From: Actinomycetes bacterium
GTDB lineage: Bacteria; Actinomycetota; Acidimicrobiia; Acidimicrobiales; RAAP-2
Direction: 5' to 3'
Assembly: GCA_021791615.1 (NCBI GenBank)
Contig: JAJYWG010000085.1
Span: 1-10,122 of the forward strand
Length of the DNA stretch: 10,122 nucleotides
Shown: piece by piece, positions 1 to 6,797 of the stretch
Numbering within the stretch: the first letter of the stretch is position 1
Layout of the letters: each line of letters opens with the position of its first letter
Made by a program: the position numbers and the translations under genes
Notes under the pieces: generated by a model
Database searches by the model: none
What the model was told of the DNA's origin: nothing
The model's input: only the letters and a program-made list of their open reading frames with translations

Positions 1-34
1 ACCTGCATCACCGTGACCTCCCTGAACGCCATGG

Positions 35-82
35 GGCCTCCTCCGCGTCGGCTTCGGAGGCCCAGCCGAGTGATTCCTCGGC
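35..82. other. Two adjacent stem-loops at the left edge
   Basis: The first hairpin pairs GGCCTCC (35-41) with GGAGGCC (56-62), a perfect 7-bp stem with a 14-nt loop. The second pairs GCCGAG (65-70) with CTCGGC (77-82), a 6-bp stem with a 6-nt loop. No T-tract follows. They sit just before the IS21-like repeats, so they may be a terminator behind a transposition gene that ends left of the window, or subterminal structure of that element. Both stems are seen in the sequence; the role is inferred. Confidence 0.35.
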
Positions 83-102
83 CGGCGTTGGTGGATGGTC
101 AG

Positions 103-182
103 GGTGGTCCCATAACTGGCAACGAAGGTGGTCCCATGCCGCTGGCAAAACTGCCCGTCAGCTGGTCCCATGTGGCTGGCAA
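103..182 (+). repeat. Three direct repeats resembling an IS21-family terminus
   Basis: Three copies of a 20-22 bp unit lie at 103-122, 127-148 and 161-182. The shared pattern is TGGTCCCAT, 2-4 variable bases, then CTGGCAA; the first copy is two bases shorter and begins its tail with A-A-CTGGCAA. Multiple imperfect terminal repeats at each end are typical of IS21-family elements, and from memory this pattern matches ends seen next to IstA/IstB genes in actinobacteria. No istA or istB is recognisable in the window, so this would be an outer end of an element lying to the left, or a relic. The repeats are directly visible; assignment to IS21 is inferred. Confidence 0.5.
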
Positions 183-968
183 ACGACACGATCTGCCTCA
201 CTGGAGGTTGACACAGAGGGAGTTGAAGCCGGGGGCATGTGGCCCGACGGGATCGAGTGGGCCTGTCACGATCATGTTGGCCCCGGCCACTGTCGACCAG
301 CGAGAGGGAAAGGGTCTTGGTCGCGTAGCGTCCCTATAACGCGCCCCCGAAATGCGTCGCCATACGGGGTGGGAACTGCGGCATACCGCCAGCACTGGGT
401 GATCGCGACGGCGTTGAATCAACCGTACGCTCGCGATGTGCGACGGGTGCGCTCATTGCTGATTGCGGTTCTCGTGCTGGCAGCCCTGATCGCGATCGCA
501 CTCGGTGTAGAGGCGCTGGCGGGTTGGCACTTGGGCTGACAGCGTCGACCGGCCATGTTTCCACCCGCCCCCAATCGCTCAAGCCATGCGACGTCGCGGT
601 AGACCCCGATCGCCGGGACTGGGCGCGGTCGGGCTTGAGCGGAGGTTGGCGGGAAGCGCCAACTCTGGTCGAGTAGACCTCTCCCGGAGGACCCCGCGCG
701 GGGACTCAGCGGTCGAGCGTTGAACTCGAGAGCTCTTGCGTTTGTCGTTATCGGACTGACGCGCCCACCTGGTTGTCGATTGCACCGCCGCAGCTCGAGA
801 ACGAGTGGGCTGTGTAGTTCCGGACTTCCGCAGCAAGTAGGCAAATCACGGGCCTGAGAGTGCGCTGACCAGGAAGGAGATCGTCAGAACTTCGAGAGGC
901 TGTAGACACACGACCTACCGACGAAATCCACGGTTCAGCTGGGTGAAGCTTGTAATGTCGTAGGCAGG
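183..968. other. Gene-poor region between the IS21-like repeats and the IS1634-type transposase
   Basis: No reading frame here has a recognisable domain, a good ribosome-binding site or coding-like composition over a useful length. The only protein-like stretch is a short hydrophobic segment described separately. A perfect 12-bp palindrome, CCCCGCGCGGGG, lies near 695. The region may be decayed DNA between two insertion sequences. It may also contain the left terminus of the IS1634-type element, which I could not locate. Confidence 0.5.
438..539 (+). CDS. Possible small single-pass membrane protein
   Basis: A GTG codon at 438 opens a 33-residue frame. It has a basic N-terminus (MRRVRS) followed by about 22 hydrophobic residues (LLIAVLVLAALIAIALGVEALA) and a short GWHLG tail. 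This has the shape of a small membrane protein or a lone transmembrane anchor. The frame is also open upstream to 237, but that part does not look like protein. There is no convincing Shine-Dalgarno sequence and no partner gene. It could be the tail of a decayed membrane protein or chance in GC-rich DNA. Confidence 0.2.
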   Translation: MRRVRSLLIAVLVLAALIAIALGVEALAGWHLG

Positions 969-2684
969 ATGTACCTGCGAGAGACCCGACGGCGCAACGC
1001 AGACGGCAGCGAGGTTGCCTACCTGGCGCTCGCCCACAACGTGCGCGACGAGCAGACCGGGGTGCCCAAGGCGCAGATCGTCTACAACTTCGGCCGCGCA
1101 GACCTCGTCGACCGTGACGCGCTCAAGCGTCTCGTGCGCTCGATCAGCCGCTTCCTCGATCCCACCGACGCGCTGGCCGCGACGCTCTCGCCCGGGTTGA
1201 AGGTCCTCGACAGCCGCTCGATGGGGTCGGCGTGGGTGGCCGACCAGCTGTGGCGACGCCTCGGCATCGACAGGGCGATCGCCCAGGTTGCCCAGCGCCG
1301 GCGCGTCGACGCCGCGCTCATGGAGCGGGTCATCTTCGCCATGGTCGCCAACCGCCTCTCGGTAAAGCCCCTCTCCAAGCTCGCCGGCTGCACCTGGGTC
1401 AAACGGCGCGTCTACATCGAAGGGCTCGAGTCCGTCTCCGACGACGCCTGCTACCGGGCGATGGACTTCCTGCTCGACGCGATCAGTGAGCTCCAAGAAC
1501 AGGTCTTCTTCTCCGTGGCGAACCTGTGCAACCTCGAGGTGGACCTTCTCTTCTTCGACACGTCGTCGACCTACTTCGAGACCGACCGCCTCGAAGAAGA
1601 AGAACAAGAAGAGCTCGACGACGAAGAGGCCGGAGGAGAAGAAGGGATCGTCGAGTCGGGCATCCGGCGATGGTCGAAGAACAGCAAAGATCACCGCCCT
1701 GATCTGCCCCAGGTGGTGGTCGGCATGGCCGTGACTCGAGAGGGCATCCCCGTGCGAGTCTGGACCTTCGAGGGAACCGCCTCGGACCAGGTGATCATCA
1801 AGAAGGTGAAGGACGACCTCGGTTCTTGGGGGCTCCACCGGGTGATCTGGTGTCTGGACCGCGGCTTCAACTCCGAGGACAACCGCCGCTACCTCCAGCG
1901 CGCAGGCGGCCACTACATCGTCGGCGAGAAGCTCCGGTCCACCTCTTTGGAGGCCAAAGAGGCCCTCGGCCGCCAGGGGCGCTACAAGGTCGTGAAGGGC
2001 AACCTGCGCGTGAAGGAGGTGCACGTGGGCGATGACCGCTTCGTCGTCTGCCACAACCCCGAGCGCGCCCTTTTCGACAAGGCGACGCGCGAGAACATCG
2101 TCGCCCACTTGGAGACCCGCATCGCAGAGTCCGACTCTCTCTCCAAGACCAAGCGCCACGAGCTCTACGGCGCGTTGTGCACGAAGGTCGGCTTCAAGCG
2201 CTTCCTGCGACTCACCAAAGACGCCAAGCTCCGCATCGACCGCGCTGCAGTGCGGCGCGAGGCACACTTCGACGGCAAGTACCTCTTGCGCAGCTCCACA
2301 GCGCGCCTGTCGGCAGAGGACATCGCCCTCGGCTACAAGGCGCTCTACGAGGCCGAGCGCGGCTGGCGGGACATGAAGTCCACCATCGACCTGCGCCCGG
2401 TCTTCCACCGACGCGAGGACCGCATCCGCGCGCACGTCCAGCTGTGCTGGCTCGGGCTGCTCGTGCTGCGCGTCGCAGAGGTAGAGACCGCCGACACCTG
2501 GCGCAACGTGCGCAACGAGCTCGACCGGATGCACCTCGTCACGTTCGCTGCGGCCGAGGGCACCGTCTCCCAGCGCTCGGAGACCACGTCCCGCCAGCGC
2601 AGCATCCTCGCCGCGTTGAAGCTCGCCGAACCGCCGCTCTTCTTCGACTTCGCCCCAGCTCCCGAGCTCGACGAGACCGGTTGA
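969..2684 (+). mobile_element. IS1634-family insertion sequence (minimal extent)
   Basis: The coordinates give only the transposase gene, because I could not find convincing terminal inverted repeats in the roughly 120 bp before it or the 36 bp after it. A weak direct resemblance exists between GTAGACACACG (about 902) and GTAGTAACACG (about 2698), but it is in the same orientation and so is not a terminal inverted repeat. Members of this family can make long, variable target duplications, so termini may be hard to recognise by eye. The element is probably intact, since its only gene is full length. Confidence 0.6.
969..2684 (+). CDS. IS1634-family DDE transposase, full length
   Basis: This 571-residue protein cuts and joins the ends of its own insertion sequence. 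The N-terminal block (YLRETRRRNADGSEVAYLALAHN, then IVYNFGRADLVDRDAL) is characteristic of the IS1634 group of IS4-like transposases. The RNase H-like catalytic triad is readable: D197 in FFDTSSTYFE, D297 in CLDRGF, and E463 in YEAERGWRDMKS, where E463-x6-K470 matches the Y..E......K signature. A very acidic insertion lies at about 209-226. Length is normal for the family and no frameshift is seen. The ATG at 969 is preferred because family members start with this MYLR-type sequence; the nearby GGCAGG is almost too close to serve as a ribosome-binding site. A long minus-strand frame across the gene is a shadow. Confidence 0.93.
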   Translation: MYLRETRRRNADGSEVAYLALAHNVRDEQTGVPKAQIVYNFGRADLVDRDALKRLVRSISRFLDPTDALAATLSPGLKVLDSRSMGSAWVADQLWRRLGIDRAIAQVAQRRRVDAALMERVIFAMVANRLSVKPLSKLAGCTWVKRRVYIEGLESVSDDACYRAMDFLLDAISELQEQVFFSVANLCNLEVDLLFFDTSSTYFETDRLEEEEQEELDDEEAGGEEGIVESGIRRWSKNSKDHRPDLPQVVVGMAVTREGIPVRVWTFEGTASDQVIIKKVKDDLGSWGLHRVIWCLDRGFNSEDNRRYLQRAGGHYIVGEKLRSTSLEAKEALGRQGRYKVVKGNLRVKEVHVGDDRFVVCHNPERALFDKATRENIVAHLETRIAESDSLSKTKRHELYGALCTKVGFKRFLRLTKDAKLRIDRAAVRREAHFDGKYLLRSSTARLSAEDIALGYKALYEAERGWRDMKSTIDLRPVFHRREDRIRAHVQLCWLGLLVLRVAEVETADTWRNVRNELDRMHLVTFAAAEGTVSQRSETTSRQRSILAALKLAEPPLFFDFAPAPELDETG

Positions 2685-2694
2685 GGCCTCGCTC

Positions 2695-2710
2695 CGCGTA
2701 GTAACACGCG
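2695..2710. terminator. Weak stem-loop between convergent genes
   Basis: CGCGT (2695-2699) pairs with ACGCG (2706-2710) around a 6-nt loop. It lies in the 36-bp gap between the transposase stop and the stop of the convergent DUF4232 gene. The stem is short and there is no T-tract, so it could be a weak terminator or chance. Confidence 0.2.
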
Positions 2711-2720
2711 CTCGCGGCCG

Positions 2721-4046
2721 TTAGCAGTCGTATTCCCTGCTCAGCGCCACATTTCCGCCGATCCTCTGCCTACGTGCTGCGGAACTCCGGTAGTTGGGTG
2801 TGCCAGAGGGCGGATGTGTCGCCGTGGTGCGTGTCCCGTTGGTTGCCGTGAGCGAGAAGCCTTCCGGGAAGGTGAGGCGCCAGGTCGCGGGGGCTACGTG
2901 CTTGACCGAGCTGCCCGGAAGGTCGGGTGTGCAGGTGTTGGAGGGACCGGAGAAACCCACGTACAACCAGAAGACGTCGACCGGGTAGTCGGTGCCGGTG
3001 CCTGCACCTGTCCACGACGTTGTCTTGGGGAGGGGCGGAGTGCTGGGCGAAAGCACGTCGATGGTCGGGTTCGACAGCGGAAGGCTTGCCGTGTTGGTCA
3101 CTCGGACGCCTGTCTTCGATAGACCTGCCAGTTCGAAGGAGCCGGCAATCGAACACCAGGCAGGCGAGAGGTTCCGGACGTCAAGGCCGGCGAAGAGGCT
3201 CCCCAGGCTGCCCTGGTTGAACTGGTAGGTGGCCGCAAGTTGTGTCTGCCTACAGGGCGTGTCGGCGGGGACGGCCACGGTGAGGTGAGTACCACTTTGC
3301 GAGATGATGGTCTCGGGCGGAACGGTCGGGTCGACGACGATGGACGAGGCGCGTACCCGTGTGAGGAGCTTCGTGGCGTCGACTGCCCACTGAGCCTCCT
3401 CGAGGGTGTCGCCGACCACGTGAGGGAACAGCGCGTTCGGTGTGGGCAGCGTGCCCGACCGTGTGAAGCTCGATCCCTCGGTGGGGCTCTCTTCCACTGC
3501 GCTCACCGAGATCACTCCACAACGAAACGTGAGAGCATCGCCGCCGTAGCCGTTGATGTTGGCGCCTTTGTCTCCGTACATGACGGTGCCGCTTTGCTCG
3601 GGTGGGGTGATGCGTAGCGACGACGATGTGGGACAGCTGTCACCTGTGAAGCCGGTGCCGTCCTCGAACTGGATTGTGAAGTCCGCGCTCGTTCCGCTGT
3701 GAAGCACGACGTCCGGCTCGGTTGACTTCGGGGTAGTTCGGGCGGTCTCGGTGGTGGGCAAGTCCGCGCTGGCTGCCGTGACCAACTGCACACTGGGAAC
3801 GCCTTTCATCCGGCAGGTCGCGCCACTGTTCACCAAGGAGAGCTTCTCGGTGTAACTGCCCATCGCTACGCCGCTTTGAACGAACTCCACTGAAAGCTGG
3901 CTCGCCTCGCAGATGGGATGTGGTGACACCGCCGGGGAGAGAGGTCCCGACGAAGTCGGCGCTGACTCGACCGCGGCCAGAGACGCACCCAGACCGCACA
4001 GCGCTACGAGCCCGGTCACAACCAGTGCAGCGACGCTGTAGCGCAT
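2721..4046 (-). CDS. Secreted protein with two DUF4232-like domains flanking a PASTA domain
   Basis: From the ATG at 4046 the product has 441 residues. Residues 1-26 form a Sec-type signal peptide (MRYSVAALVVTGLVALCGLGASLAAV) without a good lipobox. Residues about 46-176 match DUF4232: C46, LVNSGATCRMKGVPSV (C78), a V-L-H-S-G-T-S-A-D turn, C138, then LRITPPE. Residues about 206-258 form a PASTA module (FPHVVGDTLEEAQWAVDA, then VPPETIISQSG). A second DUF4232-like block starts at C265, with C298 and C372. It probably acts outside the membrane; PASTA domains in other proteins bind cell-wall fragments, but binding here is inferred. An in-frame GTG at 4136 would add 30 residues. That GTG overlaps the stop of the IS-broken upstream gene in a GTGA arrangement, suggesting original translational coupling, so the true start is unsettled. 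Expression may now be cut off by the upstream IS. Confidence 0.8.
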   Translation of the reverse strand: MRYSVAALVVTGLVALCGLGASLAAVESAPTSSGPLSPAVSPHPICEASQLSVEFVQSGVAMGSYTEKLSLVNSGATCRMKGVPSVQLVTAASADLPTTETARTTPKSTEPDVVLHSGTSADFTIQFEDGTGFTGDSCPTSSSLRITPPEQSGTVMYGDKGANINGYGGDALTFRCGVISVSAVEESPTEGSSFTRSGTLPTPNALFPHVVGDTLEEAQWAVDATKLLTRVRASSIVVDPTVPPETIISQSGTHLTVAVPADTPCRQTQLAATYQFNQGSLGSLFAGLDVRNLSPAWCSIAGSFELAGLSKTGVRVTNTASLPLSNPTIDVLSPSTPPLPKTTSWTGAGTGTDYPVDVFWLYVGFSGPSNTCTPDLPGSSVKHVAPATWRLTFPEGFSLTATNGTRTTATHPPSGTPNYRSSAARRQRIGGNVALSREYDC

Positions 4047-4132
4047 GGCGGAACTGTAGAGAGGAGATGCGCTTGTCCAGGTGTCGCCCCGTAAAACCGA
4101 GCCGGAAGCGTGCTGGGAGGCAGACCGCCGGG

Positions 4133-4388
4133 TCACGGCGAAGACTGGGCTGTCGTCTGACAGAACCGCTTGGCGACTGTGGACAGAGGAACGATGCGGA
4201 TCCCTGGCCCTTCTGAACCCACGACGAAGGTGCCGATGACGGTCGTCCCGTTGCTTGTGTAGGCGGGAATGGCCACGCTTCGGCCCTGCGATGCCTTGGT
4301 CCAGGTAACAGCTTCAGACGGATCGTGGACGTAGTCTGTGCCCGAGGCGCAGGCGAGGTCGCTCGACTTCACGTAGCCCCTGCCCTTA
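4133..4388 (-). pseudogene. 3' fragment of an IS-disrupted sigma-operon membrane protein
   Basis: This is the C-terminal part of the gene whose 5' part lies at 5397-5971. From the insertion point the frame reads GRGY followed by VKSSDLACASG, then an EAVTW segment, then IPAYTSNGTTVIGTFVVG, and stops at 4133. Deleting the IS and one TTA copy joins EGNK to GRGYVKSSDL in frame and gives a 275-residue protein. From memory, an N-x3-GYV-x3-DL motif followed by an IP-x-Y-x-(S/D)-x-G-x-T-V-I-G-x-F tail is shared by a family of extracytoplasmic proteins in Gram-positive bacteria, which supports both halves belonging together. A GTG at 4372 could start a 79-residue product, but it lacks the membrane anchor and is unlikely to work. 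The TGA at 4133-4135 overlaps the GTG at 4134-4136. Confidence 0.85.
4386..4388. repeat. Target-site duplication TTA, left copy
   Basis: TTA here is repeated at 5397-5399, directly outside the opposite end of the IS5-family element. A TNA-type 3-bp duplication is known for the IS1031 subgroup of IS5. Keeping one copy exactly restores the disrupted reading frame, which is strong internal support. Confidence 0.8.
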
Positions 4389-4393
4389 GAGCC

Positions 4394-5248
4394 TCAGCGG
4401 ATAGGCACGCACCCGGGTGACCACCGGTTGCGCCAGTCGATGAGCTTGGCGGTGATGATGAAGACCACCGCAAGGGCGAACTGGGCGAGGCGATGGGTGG
4501 TCTTTCGGTCGGTGTTGCGGCGCAGCTGTCCGAAATTCGTGAGCCATGAGTTCGTCCGCTCGACTGGCCAGCGCATGCCCATCGGCACCTTGATCGCCGT
4601 CGTGGCAGTCCCTTGCTTGCGACGCTTGGCGATGACGGCGTCGGTGATGCCGACAGAAGCCAACTGAGACCTCACGACGTCGTTGTCGTAGCCCCGGTCG
4701 AGCCAGATGGTCTCTATGTCGGCGACAAGTCCGCTCGACACGGCACCGGTCAGGGTCGGGGCGAGGAGCACGCAGTCGTGACGGTTCGCGCCCTGTGCCG
4801 CCCACGACAGCGGGATGCCGTTTCGCTCGGTGAGCACCGACCACTTCCAGCCCAGCTTCGCCCGGTCGGTCGGGTTCTTGCCCGTTCCCGCCCCACCAGC
4901 TGGGCTTTTCTGCTGCGAGCCGTCGACGGCGACCTCGGAGAGGTCGAGGCCGACGATCTTGTCGTAGGCCTCGATCGCCTCGGTGGCCAGCACCTCGAAG
5001 ATGCCGGCTTCGACCCACTCGTCCCTGCGTGCGCGCGCCGTCGTGTCGGACACCTTGTTGCCGCACAGGCGCTCGGCGTCCTCCCATGAGCAGCCCGTGA
5101 CCATCCGCACGAGCATCACCTCGAAGCAGTCCCGATCCTCTGCTCGAGACCGGTGACAACCGAGCGGATGGTTTGTCGGATGTGGCGGGAGCAGGGGCGC
5201 GACTGCCGCCCAGACGGTATCGACCACTTCGGGATCGAACGCGCGCAT
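4394..5248 (-). CDS. IS5-family DDE transposase
   Basis: This 284-residue transposase mobilises the surrounding 1008-bp element. The N-terminal part (FDPEVVDTVWAAVAPLLPP, then RDCFEVMLVRMVTGCSWEDAERLCG and a helix-turn-helix-like stretch to about residue 80) is the usual DNA-binding region of this group. The catalytic residues are D109 in VAVDGSQQ, D184 in WLDRGYDND, and E230 in RWPVERTNSWL, followed by the conserved arginines and the FALAVVFIITAKLI helix. The length is normal for a single-frame IS5-type protein and no break is seen, so it is likely functional. The ATG at 5248 is supported by GGAGG at 5265-5261 on the minus strand, about 12 nt upstream, a little far. An overlapping longer frame on the same strand is a shadow. 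Confidence 0.93.
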   Translation of the reverse strand: MRAFDPEVVDTVWAAVAPLLPPHPTNHPLGCHRSRAEDRDCFEVMLVRMVTGCSWEDAERLCGNKVSDTTARARRDEWVEAGIFEVLATEAIEAYDKIVGLDLSEVAVDGSQQKSPAGGAGTGKNPTDRAKLGWKWSVLTERNGIPLSWAAQGANRHDCVLLAPTLTGAVSSGLVADIETIWLDRGYDNDVVRSQLASVGITDAVIAKRRKQGTATTAIKVPMGMRWPVERTNSWLTNFGQLRRNTDRKTTHRLAQFALAVVFIITAKLIDWRNRWSPGCVPIR

Positions 5249-5322
5249 GATGGTGGGGCACCTCCACTCGGTCGACGGTGATGTTGGTAAGCACCCCGAT
5301 CATCTCGGGCCAACCACCTCGA

Positions 5323-5340
5323 CCGGTGGATGGTCACCGG
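5323..5340. other. Hairpin in the leader of the IS5-type transposase
   Basis: CCGGTG (5323-5328) pairs with CACCGG (5335-5340) around a 6-nt loop, about 75 bp upstream of the transposase start. It could fold in the leader RNA or act as a binding site. No function can be read from the sequence. Confidence 0.25.
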
Positions 5341-5364
5341 CCCTCATCAGGAAATACTTGACAG

Positions 5365-5394
5365 GGCCGCGCGCTGATGCCTATTCGCGCGGCC
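5365..5394. terminator. Strong 9-bp palindrome at the outer end of the IS
   Basis: GGCCGCGCG (5365-5373) is the perfect complement of CGCGCGGCC (5386-5394), with a 12-nt loop. It overlaps the right terminal repeat of the IS5-type element. For transcripts entering from the sigma-factor operon it would form directly after the truncated membrane-protein reading frame, whose TAG lies in the loop. No T-tract follows on the minus strand. It may limit read-through into the transposase and cause polarity on the downstream DUF4232 gene, or be part of the transposase-binding end. Confidence 0.4.
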
Positions 5395-5396
5395 TC

Positions 5397-5399
5397 TTA
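5397..5399. repeat. Target-site duplication TTA, right copy
   Basis: This is the partner of the TTA at 4386-4388. On the minus strand it reads TAA across the Asn191/Lys192 codons (AAT AAG) of the disrupted gene and sits immediately before the GAG of the IS end. Confidence 0.8.
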
Positions 5400-5971
5400 T
5401 TCCCTTCGAGCTCCACCAAAACAAGGTCGGGCGTGCCCTTTGTGTTGATGGCGCCGTACGTCTCGCCGTTGGCATTCGTCGCCCAGGGCGTCACCACGCT
5501 GTTCACGTAGACCGCTTTGAGCGACCAAGAGGCCGTCGGGGAGGTCGTGATCGTGATGGACGTCTGGCCCGGGTGCAGAGGCTGGACGTAGCTCGACTTC
5601 GAGCCAGCCTCAGCGGCACCGCAGCTCACGCGTGACCCGCCTGTGAAGGTGAAGGTGCCAGCGCTGAGGCAGACGAATGTCCAAGAGATGCCGGTCGTGC
5701 CCTGCGGTGCGGAGCCGAGCTCGACGGTGGCAGTCCCCGTCCGGGTGACTGTGGCAACGTTCCCGAGCGGCGTGTTCACCGTCCCTCCGGGTTCGGTGAG
5801 CAACGAGGACGCCACCGCCGCACCGCCTGCGAGCACCGCGCCCCCTGCGAACACCCCGATCCCCAGACGCCAGCGCCAGCGGCGACGGCGCCCGGAGGTG
5901 CCCTCGACGTGAGCGACGAGCGCGTCACGTAGCGCCGAGGCGAAGACGGGGTCCAACTCGGTCGTGCTCAT
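5397..5971 (-). pseudogene. 5' part of an IS-disrupted single-pass membrane protein in a sigma-factor operon
   Basis: The preserved part encodes about 192 residues; the open frame runs on to 5381, where IS sequence adds a false tail (PRE) and a stop. Residues 1-35 are cytoplasmic and end in a very basic stretch (GRRRRWRWR). Residues about 36-57 form one transmembrane helix (LGIGVFAGGAVLAGGAAVASSLL). The rest is extracytoplasmic, with a cysteine pair at C101 and C117 and the segment TPWATNANGETYGAINTKGTPDLVLVE. The ATG overlaps the sigma-factor stop (ATGA, 5968-5971), so the two were translationally coupled. The topology and pairing suggest a regulator or partner of the sigma factor, but there is no recognisable zinc-binding anti-sigma domain, so that role is only a guess. 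The 3' part is at 4133-4388. The truncated product could still be made and anchored, lacking its C-terminal third. Confidence 0.85.
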
Positions 5972-6582
5972 CTCGTCTCCTCTTGGGTGCCAGCGGCGAG
6001 GATCTCCTCGGGGGGATGCCCGAGCGTGGAGGCGATGCGGGCTCGTGCCCGATGGAGCCGAGTTCGAGCGGCGCCCTCGGAGATGCCCAGAGCCGAAGCT
6101 GCCTCTCTGGCAGACATGCCTTCGAAGGCCGTCATCGCGATGAGCGCGGCGTCTGACGCAGACAATGATCGGAGCGCCTCCCGCACCCGATGTTGCGCAT
6201 GTGACGCCTCCATGCGCTCTTGGGCGACCTCTCCAGCTCCTCTCGACGCCTCCAAGCGAGGAAGGGACCTGATGAGCGAGCGATAGCGCCTGAGGCTGCG
6301 GGCGGCGTTACGCGAGAGGTTCGACGTCGTGACGAGGAGCCACGGAAGGACGGAGCCCTCCACGAGCGTCACGGCGTTGCGGCGACGCCAGAGCTCCAGG
6401 AAGACCCCTGCGGTCACGTCCTCGGCGTCGTGAACGTTGGCGAGCAACCGGAGGGCGCAGCCGTACACGCGGTCCCCGTGCTGGTCGAACAAGGTCGCGA
6501 ACGCTTCACTGCTCCCAGCCAGGGCGGCCGACCATCGCTCCGCCTCCTCGGAGGAGTACGCCACGGTCTCCAATGTCCGCAT
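5968..6582 (-). CDS. ECF-type RNA polymerase sigma factor (SigE/RpoE-like)
   Basis: This 204-residue protein directs RNA polymerase to a small set of promoters. Region 2 covers about residues 27-100 (FATLFDQHGDRVYGCALRLLANVHDAEDVTAGVFLELWRRR, then LPWLLVTTSNLSRNAARS). Region 4 covers about 130-185 (RVREALRSLSASDAALIAM, then MSAREAASALGISEGAARTRLHRARARI), a helix-turn-helix that reads the -35 element. Regions 1 and 3 are absent, as in ECF factors. The chosen ATG at 6582 has GGAG only 3 nt before it, so a start at TTG (codon 4) or GTG (codon 7) is possible. The stop overlaps the ATG of the next gene. It heads the operon sigma factor, membrane protein, DUF4232/PASTA protein, now interrupted by an IS. 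Its target promoters cannot be read here. Confidence 0.92.
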   Translation of the reverse strand: MRTLETVAYSSEEAERWSAALAGSSEAFATLFDQHGDRVYGCALRLLANVHDAEDVTAGVFLELWRRRNAVTLVEGSVLPWLLVTTSNLSRNAARSLRRYRSLIRSLPRLEASRGAGEVAQERMEASHAQHRVREALRSLSASDAALIAMTAFEGMSAREAASALGISEGAARTRLHRARARIASTLGHPPEEILAAGTQEETR

Positions 6583-6797
6583 CCGCTCCAGCGTTACAGC
6601 GCCGCGGAAGTTGCGCGGCGCGCCTGCCGCGTGTCCCCTACCGTCACCAATTCAGCATGCCGCTCCCGCCCCGAACGCCGTACGGCACGCGCCTTGGATG
6701 CCACGTGAAGTGAGGAGATCGCCGACCGTTGCAGTGACCGTGGCCGGCTAACTCCGCTGCCTGACGCGTCACTACCGAACGGCGCGAAGCTTGTCAC
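6583..6797. promoter_or_regulatory. Divergent intergenic region with two inverted repeats
   Basis: This 215-bp gap separates the sigma-factor gene from a plus-strand gene and must hold both promoters. GCGCCGC (6599-6605) pairs with GCGGCGC (6615-6621) just upstream of the sigma-factor start and could be a leader hairpin or operator. A perfect 10-bp palindrome, GCCGTACGGC, lies at 6677-6686. On the minus strand TGTAAC (6597-6592) resembles the -35 of some actinobacterial ECF promoters, but I see no matching -10 at the right distance before the start. Regulation by either element is unproven. Confidence 0.35.

Larger units (their letters stand above)
4389..5396 (-). mobile_element. IS5-family (IS1031-type) insertion sequence, complete, 1008 bp
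   Basis: The element carries one transposase gene and ends in 19-bp imperfect inverted repeats. Read inward, the left end (4389-4407) is GAGCCTCAGCGGATAGGCA and the right end (5396-5378, minus strand) is GAGGCCGCGCGAATAGGCA; 14 of 19 positions agree. Both are flanked by TTA. The GAG start of the ends and the TNA target fit the IS1031 subgroup. The element sits inside the membrane-protein gene of a sigma-factor operon, in the same orientation as that operon. The transposase stop codon falls inside the left terminal repeat. Confidence 0.88.

Noticed and set aside
13..339. Plus-strand frame across the IS21-like repeats, considered as a remnant of IstB
   Set aside because: The residues do not resemble an IstB C-terminus, and the frame runs through the terminal repeats themselves.
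579..844. Overlapping minus-strand frames at 419-844 and 579-836
   Set aside because: Both are low-complexity Arg/Ser/Pro translations without domain or ribosome-binding site, and they contradict one another.
915..2534. A 539-residue minus-strand open frame opposite the IS1634-type transposase
   Set aside because: It is an antisense shadow caused by GC-rich third positions. The protein has no recognisable domain, while the plus strand has a full transposase with its catalytic triad.
4386..5303. A longer minus-strand frame overlapping the IS5-type transposase in another register
   Set aside because: It is arginine- and glycine-rich with no motif and is offset from the frame carrying D109, D184 and E230.
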